Source: Planctomycetia bacterium (GTDB lineage: Bacteria > Planctomycetota > Planctomycetia > Gemmatales > Gemmataceae). Taken from it: DNA of 41,520 bases. Positions 1-9,588 of this stretch are shown here, piece by piece (positions within the stretch are counted from its first letter, which is position 1; the number at the start of each line of letters is the position of its first letter). The stretch lies in NCBI GenBank assembly GCA_005808665.1, contig SYLG01000036.1, positions 1 through 41,520 of the forward strand, read 5' to 3'. Position numbers and translations under genes: made by a program. Under the pieces are notes generated by a model, which saw nothing but the letters and a program-made list of their open reading frames with translations, did no database searches and was not told where the DNA came from.

Positions 1-89
1 AAGTTAACGATTAGAAAACCAAAAACAAAGACAGCCACGAAAATAAAATCAATCACATTGCCCAATTGAGGTATATTCTTGTTCCAAGG

Positions 90-130
90 TGGTCCCCTTT
101 TCAATGAGCAAACTGGTCCCCATTTCAACG
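90..130. repeat. Tandem 17-nt repeat, probable IS end
   Basis: Two near-identical 17-nt copies (90-106 and 114-130; core tggtcccc-N-tttcaa-N-g, two mismatches) lie 24 nt apart. Spaced short repeats of this kind are typical of the termini of some IS families such as IS21 (inference; no transposase is visible in the first 124 bases). The stop codon of the neighbouring giant gene lies inside the second copy, so an element end may have replaced the original 3' end of that gene. Confidence 0.35.
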
Positions 131-3100
131 CTCGTTACCATAGATGGTCGCTGGTCCAATCAAAAGTTTTCCATTAAATTTATACCAATGACTTTCCGCA
201 CCTCTTTTTAGAGGTTGTGGCATATCCGGTGAAGCAAGCCCCACCTCGTCAAAAATGTTTCCCCAAAAACCTTTTAAATCGACAGAGGCGTCTTTTGCCA
301 AAATGATGCGGGATGGTCCATTGGTCACTTCAAGGTCGAATAATTCCCGATCAACCGATTTATCAAGAGACATGGTTAGGGAACAATTTCGGCGGATCTG
401 CACCAAACTACTGGTTATATTGAGTCCATCCTCAACCGGATTGGCAATGACAAGTTCATCAAGGGTAATCGAGGAATTGGTTACATCGAAACCATCATCA
501 CCTGAGAATCGGCTTTCCACGCCCTTGATTTTCCATTCCAATTCCCCAACGCCAATCACTGACAAGGCGTCCACATCATCCAAGCCATTACCATCACCAT
601 CGCCCCCAAGGGGGTCCTGACGGCCCAGGTGCGCTGCGACAATTCTGGTTGCCGTGAAGGACGAGGCTAGACCTTGTTTGGTCGAAGAGATATTGTCCTT
701 GGTCCCAGGCCTTGTCGACCCACAAAAGAAAACCCCACCATTGTTTGCCTGGGCGACAGGAATGTTGGTATGGTCTGTCGCCCCAAAAGTAACGGTTCCC
801 GCAACCATTCGCGAGCCGCTATCAAAAACCAAGGCACTGGTGCTAATATTTCGAATTGCCCGCAAACCGTTTCGGATTAGAATGGTAACCCCGTCCTCAA
901 TGGTCAGGGTTACCCCTGATCGAACATGGATTTCTCCCTCAATAATGTGCGTAACACCACGGATAAAAGTGGTATTTCGAACAATATCGGAGGAAATAAC
1001 CATGGTCTTGGCTAATAACCCGGCAGGTTGCTTGGTCCAGGCAGGCAGGCTAAGGATTGGGACGATGGATCCTGCCGCAGAAATAAGGGACCCGCCTGTT
1101 CCTATTTGCAGGGTTTTCCCAAATTCAAATCTCGCAGCGTCAAGCTCTGGCTTGGTTGGAACGAATTTGAACGAGAGGGTTTTCACATTGACCAAATTGG
1201 TTCCAGGTTCAATCGCCACCAGCGTTTGTTTCCCATTAACGATCACTGGAAGTAGGGGAGAATTCCTGACCACGGTCACAGGATCGGAAAAATGGACATA
1301 AAACCGGATGAAGCCTTGATCGGTTCTCTGAGGATTGCTTTTAGGTGGTGGAACCCATTCGGAATTCACCGCAACAACCGAAACAGGTCGGGTGGAAGGG
1401 TTTTCCAAAAGGGATAAGGCTTTGGCGCGAACTTGGTGACCTGATTGTCCTACGGAAAATACAAAGGCAACGGGCAAGGACTCCCGAATGGGCTTGGTTA
1501 AGCCTAGGGAGGAGTCACCTTGAACCGAAAATGATCCCGTGAATGCATACACACCGTTTGGTGCTCCGGATTTGGCGAACCGGGAAAATTGGCCACCAGT
1601 TCCCATGGCAACATCCATCGTATTGGTAAAGTTTTGACCGTCGGAAACAGCCACAGAAATTGTCCGACGGATCTGGGCTGGATTCAACCCACCTATCGTA
1701 TCGGTTTTCTCTCCAATCCGTAAATCCTGACCAGCGACCTGAAGGTTGACTTCCACTCCACCCTTAACCGGTGTAAATTTGGGTTGGCCAATTCCATTCC
1801 AATAGGTCAACCCTGTCAAAACCTGCAAGTCCAAGGTTTCTGCCTCGGGTATATTGGCCAATTGAATGCCAACCTTTGCGCCAAGGTTTGCACCTGTGGT
1901 AACAAGGCCGTAGCCAAATGCCCTCGCCTGGGTTTCAATCGCAAAACTGGTTCCATGAATGGGATCCATAACGGATGCCATGGTAGCGGCAATGGCGGGT
2001 ACTACATTTTTTGCAGGGGCGGGTGTCGTGGTATTAGCCAGGGTTGGGAGGGATGTGATGGGTGACTTCGCTGGAACCTTTTTTGCGGGAATTGGAGCTG
2101 TTCTCACAAAGTGGAACCCATTCAGGAAGACCCCCTTGGTTGGGACCAATTTCACACTTCCGCTGCCAACCACAACATTGGTGATTCCGGTGTAGTTTCC
2201 AAAATTGACCTCGTAATTGGTTTTTCCTGTATTTCTACGACCAATGTTAATCGGGCCCATGGAGGACCCCGGGGCATTAACCAAGCCGATTTGAACCGGA
2301 TTCACCAAGGGAAAAATGGTTCCAGCGGAAAGGACACCAAGAGTGGTAAGGGCGGGCAACCCCTTTGGTAGCGTAAGCATACCACCTACCTGAATGGCAT
2401 TTCCAACCTCCAAAAGGGGGAGATTCAAGGAAGCGTCGTTTTGGGTGGTGAGGTAGCCAATGGAGGTGGCATTTTTGGCGGTAAGGCTTAGTCCTCCGTC
2501 TACCGTTAGGGAACCGAAGGTGATACAGGACCCACTTATGGCAAGATCAGCTGGGGCCAGTGAATCCTGGGATTCCACGAGGATATTGCCAACAATGGGT
2601 CCGTCAATCTCAAGATTGACCGTACCGCCTGCTGGGGCATTCTGAATGGTAATGGTTTCAATACCATTCGCTGAATCAAGCCTCAAACCACAATTGATCC
2701 CGAATGGGCTGAAAAGAACAGGCCCGATACCCTCAATACTTGGAGTGAATTTGACAACCTTGGTCCTAACCTGAACGGGGTTTCCGGAAACGACAAAAAC
2801 GGCGCCAAGGGTTCGACCCTCAATGGTGATTGATTCAATGGCCGTGGCTGCCGTAAATGCCGAGGTAAGGATCGCATAGGAAAGCCCGATATTGTAAAGT
2901 GTCCCTGTTTGGGAATGGATTATCGTGATATTTCCAATCGACCCCGACCAAGCTGTGAAATTGCTAAGGACCACGGTATTCAGGCCCTGGGCCGCCTCAT
3001 CCGCCAAAACCACTTGAATATCACCGATATTTGAGGCAAAAAAGACGGACCCGGAAATACCCGAAGCATTCCGTCCTGGAACTCGGACGGAAATGTTTCC

Positions 3101-6100
3101 AATGTCTCCCCGAACCCGATTATTCAAGGTCCAATCAAAGTCTGCTGTGAAAACCGATCCTGTGATTCCGGCCCCGATGGAGTTGACGGTTATATTTCCG
3201 ATCCCGGCCGGAGAAGTAAATTGGGACAAATTGATTCCGACTGGCAAAAGAGTGAAGTTGCCGTTCCGCCCGGAATTAACCGTAATGTCGCCGATTTTAG
3301 CCGAGAACTCACCCTGGTCGAGGTCCAAGGCCAACAAAGCCGTATCAAATTGTGATTCGGTGATTCCTGACCCGCTGCGGGTGGAAATGGTTATATTGCC
3401 AATTCCCCCTGCCGGACCACCATGGAAATATGATTTTGAAACGCCCGCACCAACCCCGGGAAGGTTTTGGTCGGCCCGATTATCAACAAGGATATTGCCT
3501 ATTTTTCCGGTATTGTTGAAATTTCCCTTCCCGTCATAAACTGCTGTTTTGGCGATGAACCCGGACTGATCAATGGCAGCACCACCCTCAACCGAGGATA
3601 CCCTTGCTTCGATATCACCCATATTTGCAGAGGTAAAGGTACTTCCTACAATGGCCGAGGATAAAGCGAGCTGTCGGCCAGCCGATTCAGCGTAGATGGC
3701 GGCAATATTACCGTAATTTTCACCGGGATTGGAGGAGTTCGGGTCGTAATCCCCATCAGAATCCGCTGTGAAAACCGAATTCAGGATTGCCGTCCCACCC
3801 ATGGTTTTTGCGGTGATTTTTCCAATTTCTCCAATGGCTGTAAAGGTTGCGTTTGCAATTCCGTTTGATTCAGGTGTTTTTCCCTCCGAGGTAACCGAAA
3901 TATTCCCGAAATTACCCCTGGGGTCCTTGGGGTCATTCCAAAAAGAAATTCTCCCAAGTGCTTCAAATTTGGCACCGTCAATCCCGGTTCCACCCTTTTG
4001 CACATGGACCGAAATATCCTGGAAAGCTCCCCTTGCAGAAAATTCACCTCGACTGATCCCGGTGTTATTCAGGGTAGTCACTGTTAGTGGGCCCATATCC
4101 GAGGAAGCTGAAATTTTGCCGTCTAGGATTCCAATTCCGTTTGTGGATCGAATATCGACCCGGATACTTTCAATTTTCGAACCAAATGCTTTGATGTCAC
4201 CTCGAACAATACCGTTCCCGGTTGTTCCGCCATGAACAGTTACATTAATCGGACCGATTTTTGCCCCATGAAGTGTCGAATCCACCAGGGCGTCCAGCCC
4301 GTTGGCATTGGCAGAGGCGGTAAGGGAGGCAATCGAACCAAAAGCAGGGTTATCAACCGTCAATGCCTGAATCCTTGTATTGGTAATTCCGGAGCCGCCC
4401 GTGGCACCACCCGTTCCTTTGACCGGGCCGATATTGCCATAATTGGCATCAAAGGAACCGCCATTGATCCCACTACCGTCCATAATGGACGAACCTGTAA
4501 TCCCCTCGATGTCTGAATGTGCGACAACAATCACATTAAACAACCCATCGAGCCAACCCGAACCAGTTACCAGGCCGATTCCGCCTGTTGTCCGGTTTGG
4601 TTCGTTGTTGCCATCGCGGTTGTTGAAAGTAACAATTTGAGATTCCTCGATGCCTCTTCCTCCGACAGATCGGCCATAAACCTGGCCAATTTCTGCCGCA
4701 GCAAAATGGGACCTGAAAATTCCAGAAGCGGATCCTAATTGTCCTAATTGTCCGAATGAAATGCCGAGTACCCCTTCGATTTTTCCTTGGGCTTCCAGCT
4801 TTAGGTCTCTTATCGCATCCCCTGTATGGGTCTGGGATTGGATCAATCCAATGTTGCCACCCGCCACAATACTCACATCACTGATACCAAAATTAAGCGC
4901 ATTCCCAAAGGTGCTGATAGAACCGATATTTCCAGTGGCTACAAGTGAGGAGGCCTCCAATCCCCCATCCACAATTTCCAAGGAACCAATATTTTCAGCC
5001 CGGATGGTTGCCAATCGAATACCTGCAGCCCGAACCCGGAATCCGGCGATGTCGCCTCCTGCCACTATGGAAGTTTGTTCAATTCCAAGGAATGTCGAAA
5101 TCAACCCAATGTCTCCCCCCGCCTGAATAGCCAAGGATTCCAGATGTGCCGTTTGGCTGGTGATTGCCCCAATATTACCCCCGGCGACAATTGTGCCAGC
5201 AATGAATTTTGTCGCTTCCAAATATCCCACATTCAGTTTGGCCCTAACCTGTCCCTCGAACCCGCCCTGCCCGGCATCCATGTTCCCTATGGATCCCTCC
5301 CTCGAAAGGGCCACAAATAAGGAATCATAACCATCCGATTGCAGGTTGCCAATGTTTCCATGATTGGCGGTCAGGCCAAAACTGGCGATACCATCCACAT
5401 TGATGTCGGGGAAATTTCCCACCGCCTCGGGATGGGTAGCGTACCATCCCACCTGGTCTGTTTTGTCGCCAGTAACCTGAATGGATCCAATGAAAGTTTC
5501 GGGGAAATTGAGTGGGTCCGTGTAACTTCCTGCCGCATTACCAGAAACACCCAAAGCTTGGATTTGTCCAGTGATTTTGCTGCCGTCGGCCAAAGGAAAT
5601 CCAAGGTGGAGGTGCCCTGCAGAGTTGATGAATCCATTGAAGGCGTTGGGTAAATTGATGGCCAAATCGCTGGTTTTATCCCGGGTTGTGATTTCCCCGG
5701 CGAGGGAGGCAACCCGGACCGTTTGAATCCTTTCGGCACGGACGCTTGCACGCAGGTTGCTTCGGAGTCCAATGATTTTGCCAATGGTTCCCTGGATTTC
5801 GATCACACTTCTGAAATCATTTGTTGTGGCGGTATCAAAAGGATTTTTTGTGTCCGGACTTATAACCCCATTGATTATTATGGATCCTACATTTGCCGCA
5901 CTAATTCCCCCAAGGGAAATTAACCCAGATGCAGGGTTATACATGGTGGAGTCGGTAGCTTGTTGGTTGTTTTGAGTGTTGATCCGATCCACAAAGGGGA
6001 CCAAACCACAATCGAGCGTAATATCATTCTTTATGGAGACCGAACCCAGTCTTGGGACCTCAATGTCAAGGCCTCCTTGCCCCTCCACCTTGGAAATGCC

Positions 6101-6640
6101 ACCCAAGTCAATTTTATTGACAATGGCAGCACTCAGGTAAATGCTTCCCAATTCAGACATAGGAGGGTTTTGGATAGCTTTGGAATAATCTTCAAATGTT
6201 TTAATAGAATTAGCTGTTGTTTCGATTGAAGCGATATTGGTATAACCTGGAGAATATAGGGTGGCGAAAGGATTTCCAAAGCTACCCGTAGGGCTGGGTT
6301 GAGGTTTTTGAACATTGGGGGTCACCACGACCTCCAGACCATTATCCCGGGTTAAACCGGATAGGGTGATAGAATAGGCGTCCGCATTGTCCGAGCTCTT
6401 TCCCTCCAGCTCCACAAAGATCCCCTGGGTCGCCGGGTCGATAATATTCCCAGTTACCTTTACGGAAACCGTATCACCATCACTGTCAAGAAAGGTGGCA
6501 AAGCTAACCAATTGTCCCGAGAGAATCGCAGGTACTTCGCGTGCTTCCAGCTTTTCCAAATGCAGTATTTGACGAGACTTTTTTGGAGCGTTTTTGGTAA
6601 TCGAACGGGGCCGGGACCAACCAAACCATATTTTTTTCAT
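125..6640 (-). CDS. Giant secreted beta-helix repeat surface protein
   Basis: About 2171 residues. I chose the ATG at 6640 (MKKIWFGW...) over an in-frame TTG 36 bases upstream, because the ATG has a GAAAG-type ribosome site before it. The N-terminus is basic and followed by the motif HLEKLEAREVPA, the 'LExLExRxxPA' signature found at the start of many large planctomycete surface or exported proteins. Most of the chain, to about residue 1400, is built of glycine- and asparagine-rich repeats with a recurring core like IGNIxVxSxGxGIxxSxF, at least two dozen copies, as expected for a right-handed parallel beta-helix or adhesin-like solenoid. An Ala/Pro/Lys-rich linker (about residues 1495-1530) separates this from a C-terminal part with another beta-helix-like segment. 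No enzymatic motif was recognised. Its C-terminus ends inside a repeat that looks like an IS end, so it may be truncated. Function is unknown; adhesion or cell-surface structure is a guess. Confidence 0.85.
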   Translation of the reverse strand: MKKIWFGWSRPRSITKNAPKKSRQILHLEKLEAREVPAILSGQLVSFATFLDSDGDTVSVKVTGNIIDPATQGIFVELEGKSSDNADAYSITLSGLTRDNGLEVVVTPNVQKPQPSPTGSFGNPFATLYSPGYTNIASIETTANSIKTFEDYSKAIQNPPMSELGSIYLSAAIVNKIDLGGISKVEGQGGLDIEVPRLGSVSIKNDITLDCGLVPFVDRINTQNNQQATDSTMYNPASGLISLGGISAANVGSIIINGVISPDTKNPFDTATTNDFRSVIEIQGTIGKIIGLRSNLRASVRAERIQTVRVASLAGEITTRDKTSDLAINLPNAFNGFINSAGHLHLGFPLADGSKITGQIQALGVSGNAAGSYTDPLNFPETFIGSIQVTGDKTDQVGWYATHPEAVGNFPDINVDGIASFGLTANHGNIGNLQSDGYDSLFVALSREGSIGNMDAGQGGFEGQVRAKLNVGYLEATKFIAGTIVAGGNIGAITSQTAHLESLAIQAGGDIGLISTFLGIEQTSIVAGGDIAGFRVRAAGIRLATIRAENIGSLEIVDGGLEASSLVATGNIGSISTFGNALNFGISDVSIVAGGNIGLIQSQTHTGDAIRDLKLEAQGKIEGVLGISFGQLGQLGSASGIFRSHFAAAEIGQVYGRSVGGRGIEESQIVTFNNRDGNNEPNRTTGGIGLVTGSGWLDGLFNVIVVAHSDIEGITGSSIMDGSGINGGSFDANYGNIGPVKGTGGATGGSGITNTRIQALTVDNPAFGSIASLTASANANGLDALVDSTLHGAKIGPINVTVHGGTTGNGIVRGDIKAFGSKIESIRVDIRSTNGIGILDGKISASSDMGPLTVTTLNNTGISRGEFSARGAFQDISVHVQKGGTGIDGAKFEALGRISFWNDPKDPRGNFGNISVTSEGKTPESNGIANATFTAIGEIGKITAKTMGGTAILNSVFTADSDGDYDPNSSNPGENYGNIAAIYAESAGRQLALSSAIVGSTFTSANMGDIEARVSSVEGGAAIDQSGFIAKTAVYDGKGNFNNTGKIGNILVDNRADQNLPGVGAGVSKSYFHGGPAGGIGNITISTRSGSGITESQFDTALLALDLDQGEFSAKIGDITVNSGRNGNFTLLPVGINLSQFTSPAGIGNITVNSIGAGITGSVFTADFDWTLNNRVRGDIGNISVRVPGRNASGISGSVFFASNIGDIQVVLADEAAQGLNTVVLSNFTAWSGSIGNITIIHSQTGTLYNIGLSYAILTSAFTAATAIESITIEGRTLGAVFVVSGNPVQVRTKVVKFTPSIEGIGPVLFSPFGINCGLRLDSANGIETITIQNAPAGGTVNLEIDGPIVGNILVESQDSLAPADLAISGSCITFGSLTVDGGLSLTAKNATSIGYLTTQNDASLNLPLLEVGNAIQVGGMLTLPKGLPALTTLGVLSAGTIFPLVNPVQIGLVNAPGSSMGPINIGRRNTGKTNYEVNFGNYTGITNVVVGSGSVKLVPTKGVFLNGFHFVRTAPIPAKKVPAKSPITSLPTLANTTTPAPAKNVVPAIAATMASVMDPIHGTSFAIETQARAFGYGLVTTGANLGAKVGIQLANIPEAETLDLQVLTGLTYWNGIGQPKFTPVKGGVEVNLQVAGQDLRIGEKTDTIGGLNPAQIRRTISVAVSDGQNFTNTMDVAMGTGGQFSRFAKSGAPNGVYAFTGSFSVQGDSSLGLTKPIRESLPVAFVFSVGQSGHQVRAKALSLLENPSTRPVSVVAVNSEWVPPPKSNPQRTDQGFIRFYVHFSDPVTVVRNSPLLPVIVNGKQTLVAIEPGTNLVNVKTLSFKFVPTKPELDAARFEFGKTLQIGTGGSLISAAGSIVPILSLPAWTKQPAGLLAKTMVISSDIVRNTTFIRGVTHIIEGEIHVRSGVTLTIEDGVTILIRNGLRAIRNISTSALVFDSGSRMVAGTVTFGATDHTNIPVAQANNGGVFFCGSTRPGTKDNISSTKQGLASSFTATRIVAAHLGRQDPLGGDGDGNGLDDVDALSVIGVGELEWKIKGVESRFSGDDGFDVTNSSITLDELVIANPVEDGLNITSSLVQIRRNCSLTMSLDKSVDRELFDLEVTNGPSRIILAKDASVDLKGFWGNIFDEVGLASPDMPQPLKRGAESHWYKFNGKLLIGPATIYGNER

Positions 6641-6973
6641 TTTGATTCTTTCAAAAACCGTTTCCAATTGTGCCAAAAAGGTACATTAACTTGTTCAGGT
6701 TTCATTCCCCTGGACAAGTATTCTACCACAACAGGTAGATTGGTAAAGCTATTCAACCTGTTTCCTGGAGTATGCGTCGTAAGCCCTTTCCTGGTAAGGA
6801 AGAATTCAAATAATATTTTTTTCAAATTGATAATTATGGGCAAATTAAGGGGGGGGGGGAGACAGGGCAATTGCATCATGTTAGGGATTATGGGATAGTG
6901 AGGCAGCTGCAAGCTGGGTGGTTGACCGAGGGTCAATCCCGTGTTGCATGGAGGCTGTTTCGGAGAGCCCAGG
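6641..6973. other. Intergenic region with 11-G homopolymer
   Basis: No gene was found here. The region is upstream of the giant surface-protein gene (minus) and of an ISAs1 remnant (plus). It carries an uninterrupted run of 11 G at 6849-6859, about 210 bases upstream of the surface-protein start. Otherwise I see no clear promoter or terminator. Confidence 0.7.
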
Positions 6974-7317
6974 ATGGTTCGTCGAAAAAAGTTGTCGATT
7001 AAAAAAATGGATTACCTTTCACGCATTCCGGACCCCCGCCGTCGCAAGGTCAAACACCCGCTTATCAACATTCTTTTGATCGCCCTTACAGCGTCCCTTT
7101 GTGGTGCCGAAGATTTTGTTGCTATGGCGGATTTCGGTAAAGCCCGAAAAGGTTGGTTTGCGAAGTTCCGGACCTGTCCAATGGCATCCCCTTCCATGAC
7201 CGATTCCATGCGGTTTTCTCCCTGTTGAAACCTGAGATTGTGGAGGCAGAATTTCGGGCTTGGATAGAAGCGTTTCAGGGAGAGCTAAAAGTGAAGCAAA
7301 TTACCAAATCAAAATGA
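6974..7317 (+). pseudogene. ISAs1-family transposase, N-terminal remnant, frameshifted
   Basis: The start (ATG 6974) encodes the typical N-terminal module of ISAs1-family transposases (DDE_Tnp_1-associated domain): YLSRIPDPRRRKVKHPL, then a hydrophobic ILLIALTASLCGAEDF segment and the MADFGKARKGWF block. Near 7165 the frame shifts; the continuation, DLSNGIPFHDRFHAVFSLL followed by PEIVEAEFRAWIEAF, is read in another frame and stops at 7315-7317. The catalytic DDE part is absent. This is a dead fragment of an insertion sequence. No terminal inverted repeats were identified. Confidence 0.8.
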
Positions 7318-7346
7318 TCAAGGGTGGAAACAAAGGCCTTGCCAAT

Positions 7347-9335
7347 TCAGCGTATCCGAAACGGCTTATGGGACTTGAATTGGTCAAGCCTTGCTTTTTG
7401 GGCGGGTAAGGCACAATCATCAAGGATTTGGAGGGCTTTTGTCTGCCACCCTATGGCTCCCTCGAACTGGTTGGACGCTGCATAAGCCGCCGCCACGGAT
7501 TCCAGCCAATCGGGATCAGCCCAACCGGTTGCTTCGCAACCCTCCCGGGCAATTTCAAGAGCTGTTTTCGGGTCCCTAAGGTCACCATCCCCTATTGTTG
7601 CCAAAAGCCATGCCTGATGTCTTAGTATTTCATCCCCAGGCTTGGCCTCCTTGGACATATATTCCGCATCTTCAAGGGCTGTGGCCGGATCACCCGTATT
7701 CAATCGCTGTTGAATGCGAAGCAACCGATGATCCAGGCAATCCGGTTGCCGTTTGACAAGGTCATCGACATCCTCGGTGGCATCCTCCGCCCGTTTTAGA
7801 ACCATCAAAAGTCTTGCTTTGGCACTGCGTGAGGGACTGTGATCCGGATGTGCCTTAACCGCCGCACAGAGGTCTGCCAAGGCACCCTTTTGATCTTTTA
7901 GCCGAAATTTGATTTCATTTCTTAGGCAAAGTGCATCGGGTTGGTTTGGCTGATTTTTCAAGGTTTTTTCCAACTCCTCAAGGGCTGGTTCAAAGCGTTT
8001 TTGCACTTTTAATAGTTCCGCCAAAACAAGTGATATCTCGGAAAAGTTTGGATCCGCCTTGACTGCATCCGCAATCGCTGTGGTGGCCTGATCCAAATCA
8101 TGAAGCTGAATGTGTGCTTTGGCACGCCTCAGGTGAAACAGGGCATTGGCAGGAATGGCAGCACTTAAACGGTTCCAGATTTCCAGGGCTTTTTTCGATT
8201 CGTCCATTTCCAAAAGACATTGGGCCTGAAGTTGCCAAGCATGACCTAACCGGGGATTGTGGCTAATGGCGGATTTACAAATATCCACGGCTTTGGATAA
8301 GCAACCCATTTTATGGAGGACTACCGCTTTTTTGTAAAGGACAGCCCCGTCCCCGGGATGCTGGAAAAGATGCTTGTCCAACTCCTCCATTTCCGCTTTT
8401 AAAAGGTCGGCGGTTCCGGGTGCAGGACGACTTTTTTGGGTATTAACCTCGTAACCGGCATCTTGCTGGATATTGGCTCCTACTTTGGAAAGGCGATCCA
8501 AGGTTGAGCCCACTTCCGCCATCGACTTGAGTCGGTGACCAGGCTGCAGGGAAAGCAAACGCATGACCAATTGGGACAGGCCCTGAGGAACCCCCATTCG
8601 GAGTTCTGGCGGAGTGCGTGGGGCTTTCAAAGCATGGTTTGCAATGATTTCATCGGGTGTATCCCCGGAGTAGGGAACCTCCCCGGTCAGGGACCAATAA
8701 AGCAGACTTCCCAGGGAAAAAAAATCCGAAAAGTTGGTTACACCTCGGCCAACCAGAGTCTCGGGAGCCATAAAGCGAAAATGCACCGGGTCGGATACTA
8801 CCGCCAGGAGCCGACCAATTCCGCCTTGAAGGACATGGGGAAGGACTCCGATTTCAAGGAGCAGGCAGGGTTCCGAGCTGCTTTCCTGAACCAGGACATT
8901 TCCCGGACTTAGTGCCCCGTGGGCCAATTGGTTTTGGTGGGCCACTTCAAGGATTCGGGAAAGCTGGATTCCCAATTGAATGGTGGCATTAATGGAAGGC
9001 CGCCCCAGTTTTGCCATCCTGGCACCAAGGGAGTCACCGGTTCTGGGTTGCTCGATGACCCAGGGAACACTCTTGGTAATCCCGGTGGCAAGCTCATTCG
9101 GCCAGCCGGGGTGATGAATGCGTCTTTTGGAAAACCAATCCTTGAATTCTCCCGTTTCATCCGGGGCCAGGTTCCACCCCTTGTAGGATTTAAGAATTCC
9201 CTCACCGTGCCGGTCGCTATGAACCTTCCACGATTGGGTTAATCCGTCGAAAAACGGTGACCCGCTCACAGTCCAACCGGCCGGAAGGCCGACTGGAAGA
9301 GGTTCTTGAGGCACCTTGGATAGGATAACAGCCAT
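7347..9335 (-). CDS. Protein-kinase-like (pseudokinase) TPR protein
   Basis: 662 residues from the ATG at 9335; an in-frame TTG 18 bases upstream has no ribosome site. Residues about 20-285 have the layout of a Ser/Thr protein kinase of the bacterial PknB type: a possible ATP-binding lysine in GILKSYKG, a helix ending in VAHQNQLAHG, an APE motif (MAPE, about 189-192) and the SDFFSLGSLLYWSLTGEVPY helix. The catalytic loop HRDLKPEN is replaced by HGALSPGN (about 139-146), so the catalytic Asp is missing. The DFG metal site is replaced by EIG (about 162-164). It is therefore probably a catalytically inactive scaffold. Residues about 325-640 are tetratricopeptide repeats with typical A/P/Y spacing (for example AWQLQAQCLLEMDESKKALE). 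No membrane segment was seen. A role as a signalling or assembly scaffold is inference. Confidence 0.85.
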   Translation of the reverse strand: MAVILSKVPQEPLPVGLPAGWTVSGSPFFDGLTQSWKVHSDRHGEGILKSYKGWNLAPDETGEFKDWFSKRRIHHPGWPNELATGITKSVPWVIEQPRTGDSLGARMAKLGRPSINATIQLGIQLSRILEVAHQNQLAHGALSPGNVLVQESSSEPCLLLEIGVLPHVLQGGIGRLLAVVSDPVHFRFMAPETLVGRGVTNFSDFFSLGSLLYWSLTGEVPYSGDTPDEIIANHALKAPRTPPELRMGVPQGLSQLVMRLLSLQPGHRLKSMAEVGSTLDRLSKVGANIQQDAGYEVNTQKSRPAPGTADLLKAEMEELDKHLFQHPGDGAVLYKKAVVLHKMGCLSKAVDICKSAISHNPRLGHAWQLQAQCLLEMDESKKALEIWNRLSAAIPANALFHLRRAKAHIQLHDLDQATTAIADAVKADPNFSEISLVLAELLKVQKRFEPALEELEKTLKNQPNQPDALCLRNEIKFRLKDQKGALADLCAAVKAHPDHSPSRSAKARLLMVLKRAEDATEDVDDLVKRQPDCLDHRLLRIQQRLNTGDPATALEDAEYMSKEAKPGDEILRHQAWLLATIGDGDLRDPKTALEIAREGCEATGWADPDWLESVAAAYAASNQFEGAIGWQTKALQILDDCALPAQKARLDQFKSHKPFRIR

Positions 9336-9464
9336 GTGATCAGCCCCAATCAAAAGGAGGGAGGGCGATACAAATCAAAAAGCAAATACACAATAATCCA
9401 TCTGAAGCCTACCACAAACCGGGGTAAACATCAAGATTTTATTGGAGGATTGCAGTGAGGAAAG

Positions 9465-9504
9465 GCAACAATTTTTCGATATAAATTGATATAACAATTG
9501 TTGC
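9465..9504. repeat. Inverted repeat (9-bp perfect arms)
   Basis: The arms GCAACAATT (9465-9473) and AATTGTTGC (9496-9504) are exact reverse complements around a 22-nt AT-rich spacer that contains two copies of GATATA. There is no U-tract, so it is not an ordinary terminator. It lies 60 bases from a tRNA 3'-end relic and could be a recombination or protein-binding site. Confidence 0.45.
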
Positions 9505-9563
9505 AAGTTGTTTTTTCGAGGTAAAAATGGCGAAAAAGGTAGTAACTCCCTGAGATTGGGGCG

Positions 9564-9588
9564 ACCGGTTCAAACCCGGTTTGGGCCA
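9564..9588 (+). tRNA. Partial tRNA: T-arm and 3' acceptor strand only
   Basis: The stretch accgg-ttcaaac-ccggt (9564-9580) is a perfect 5-bp T-stem with the canonical 7-nt TTCAAAC T-loop, followed by ttgggcc and an A as potential acceptor strand and discriminator. A complete tRNA would need GGCCCAA about 70-90 bases upstream, plus D-arm and anticodon arm; none is present. I read it as the 3' fragment of a tRNA gene, the kind left behind at an attachment site. The amino-acid identity cannot be told. Chance resemblance remains possible. Confidence 0.4.
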
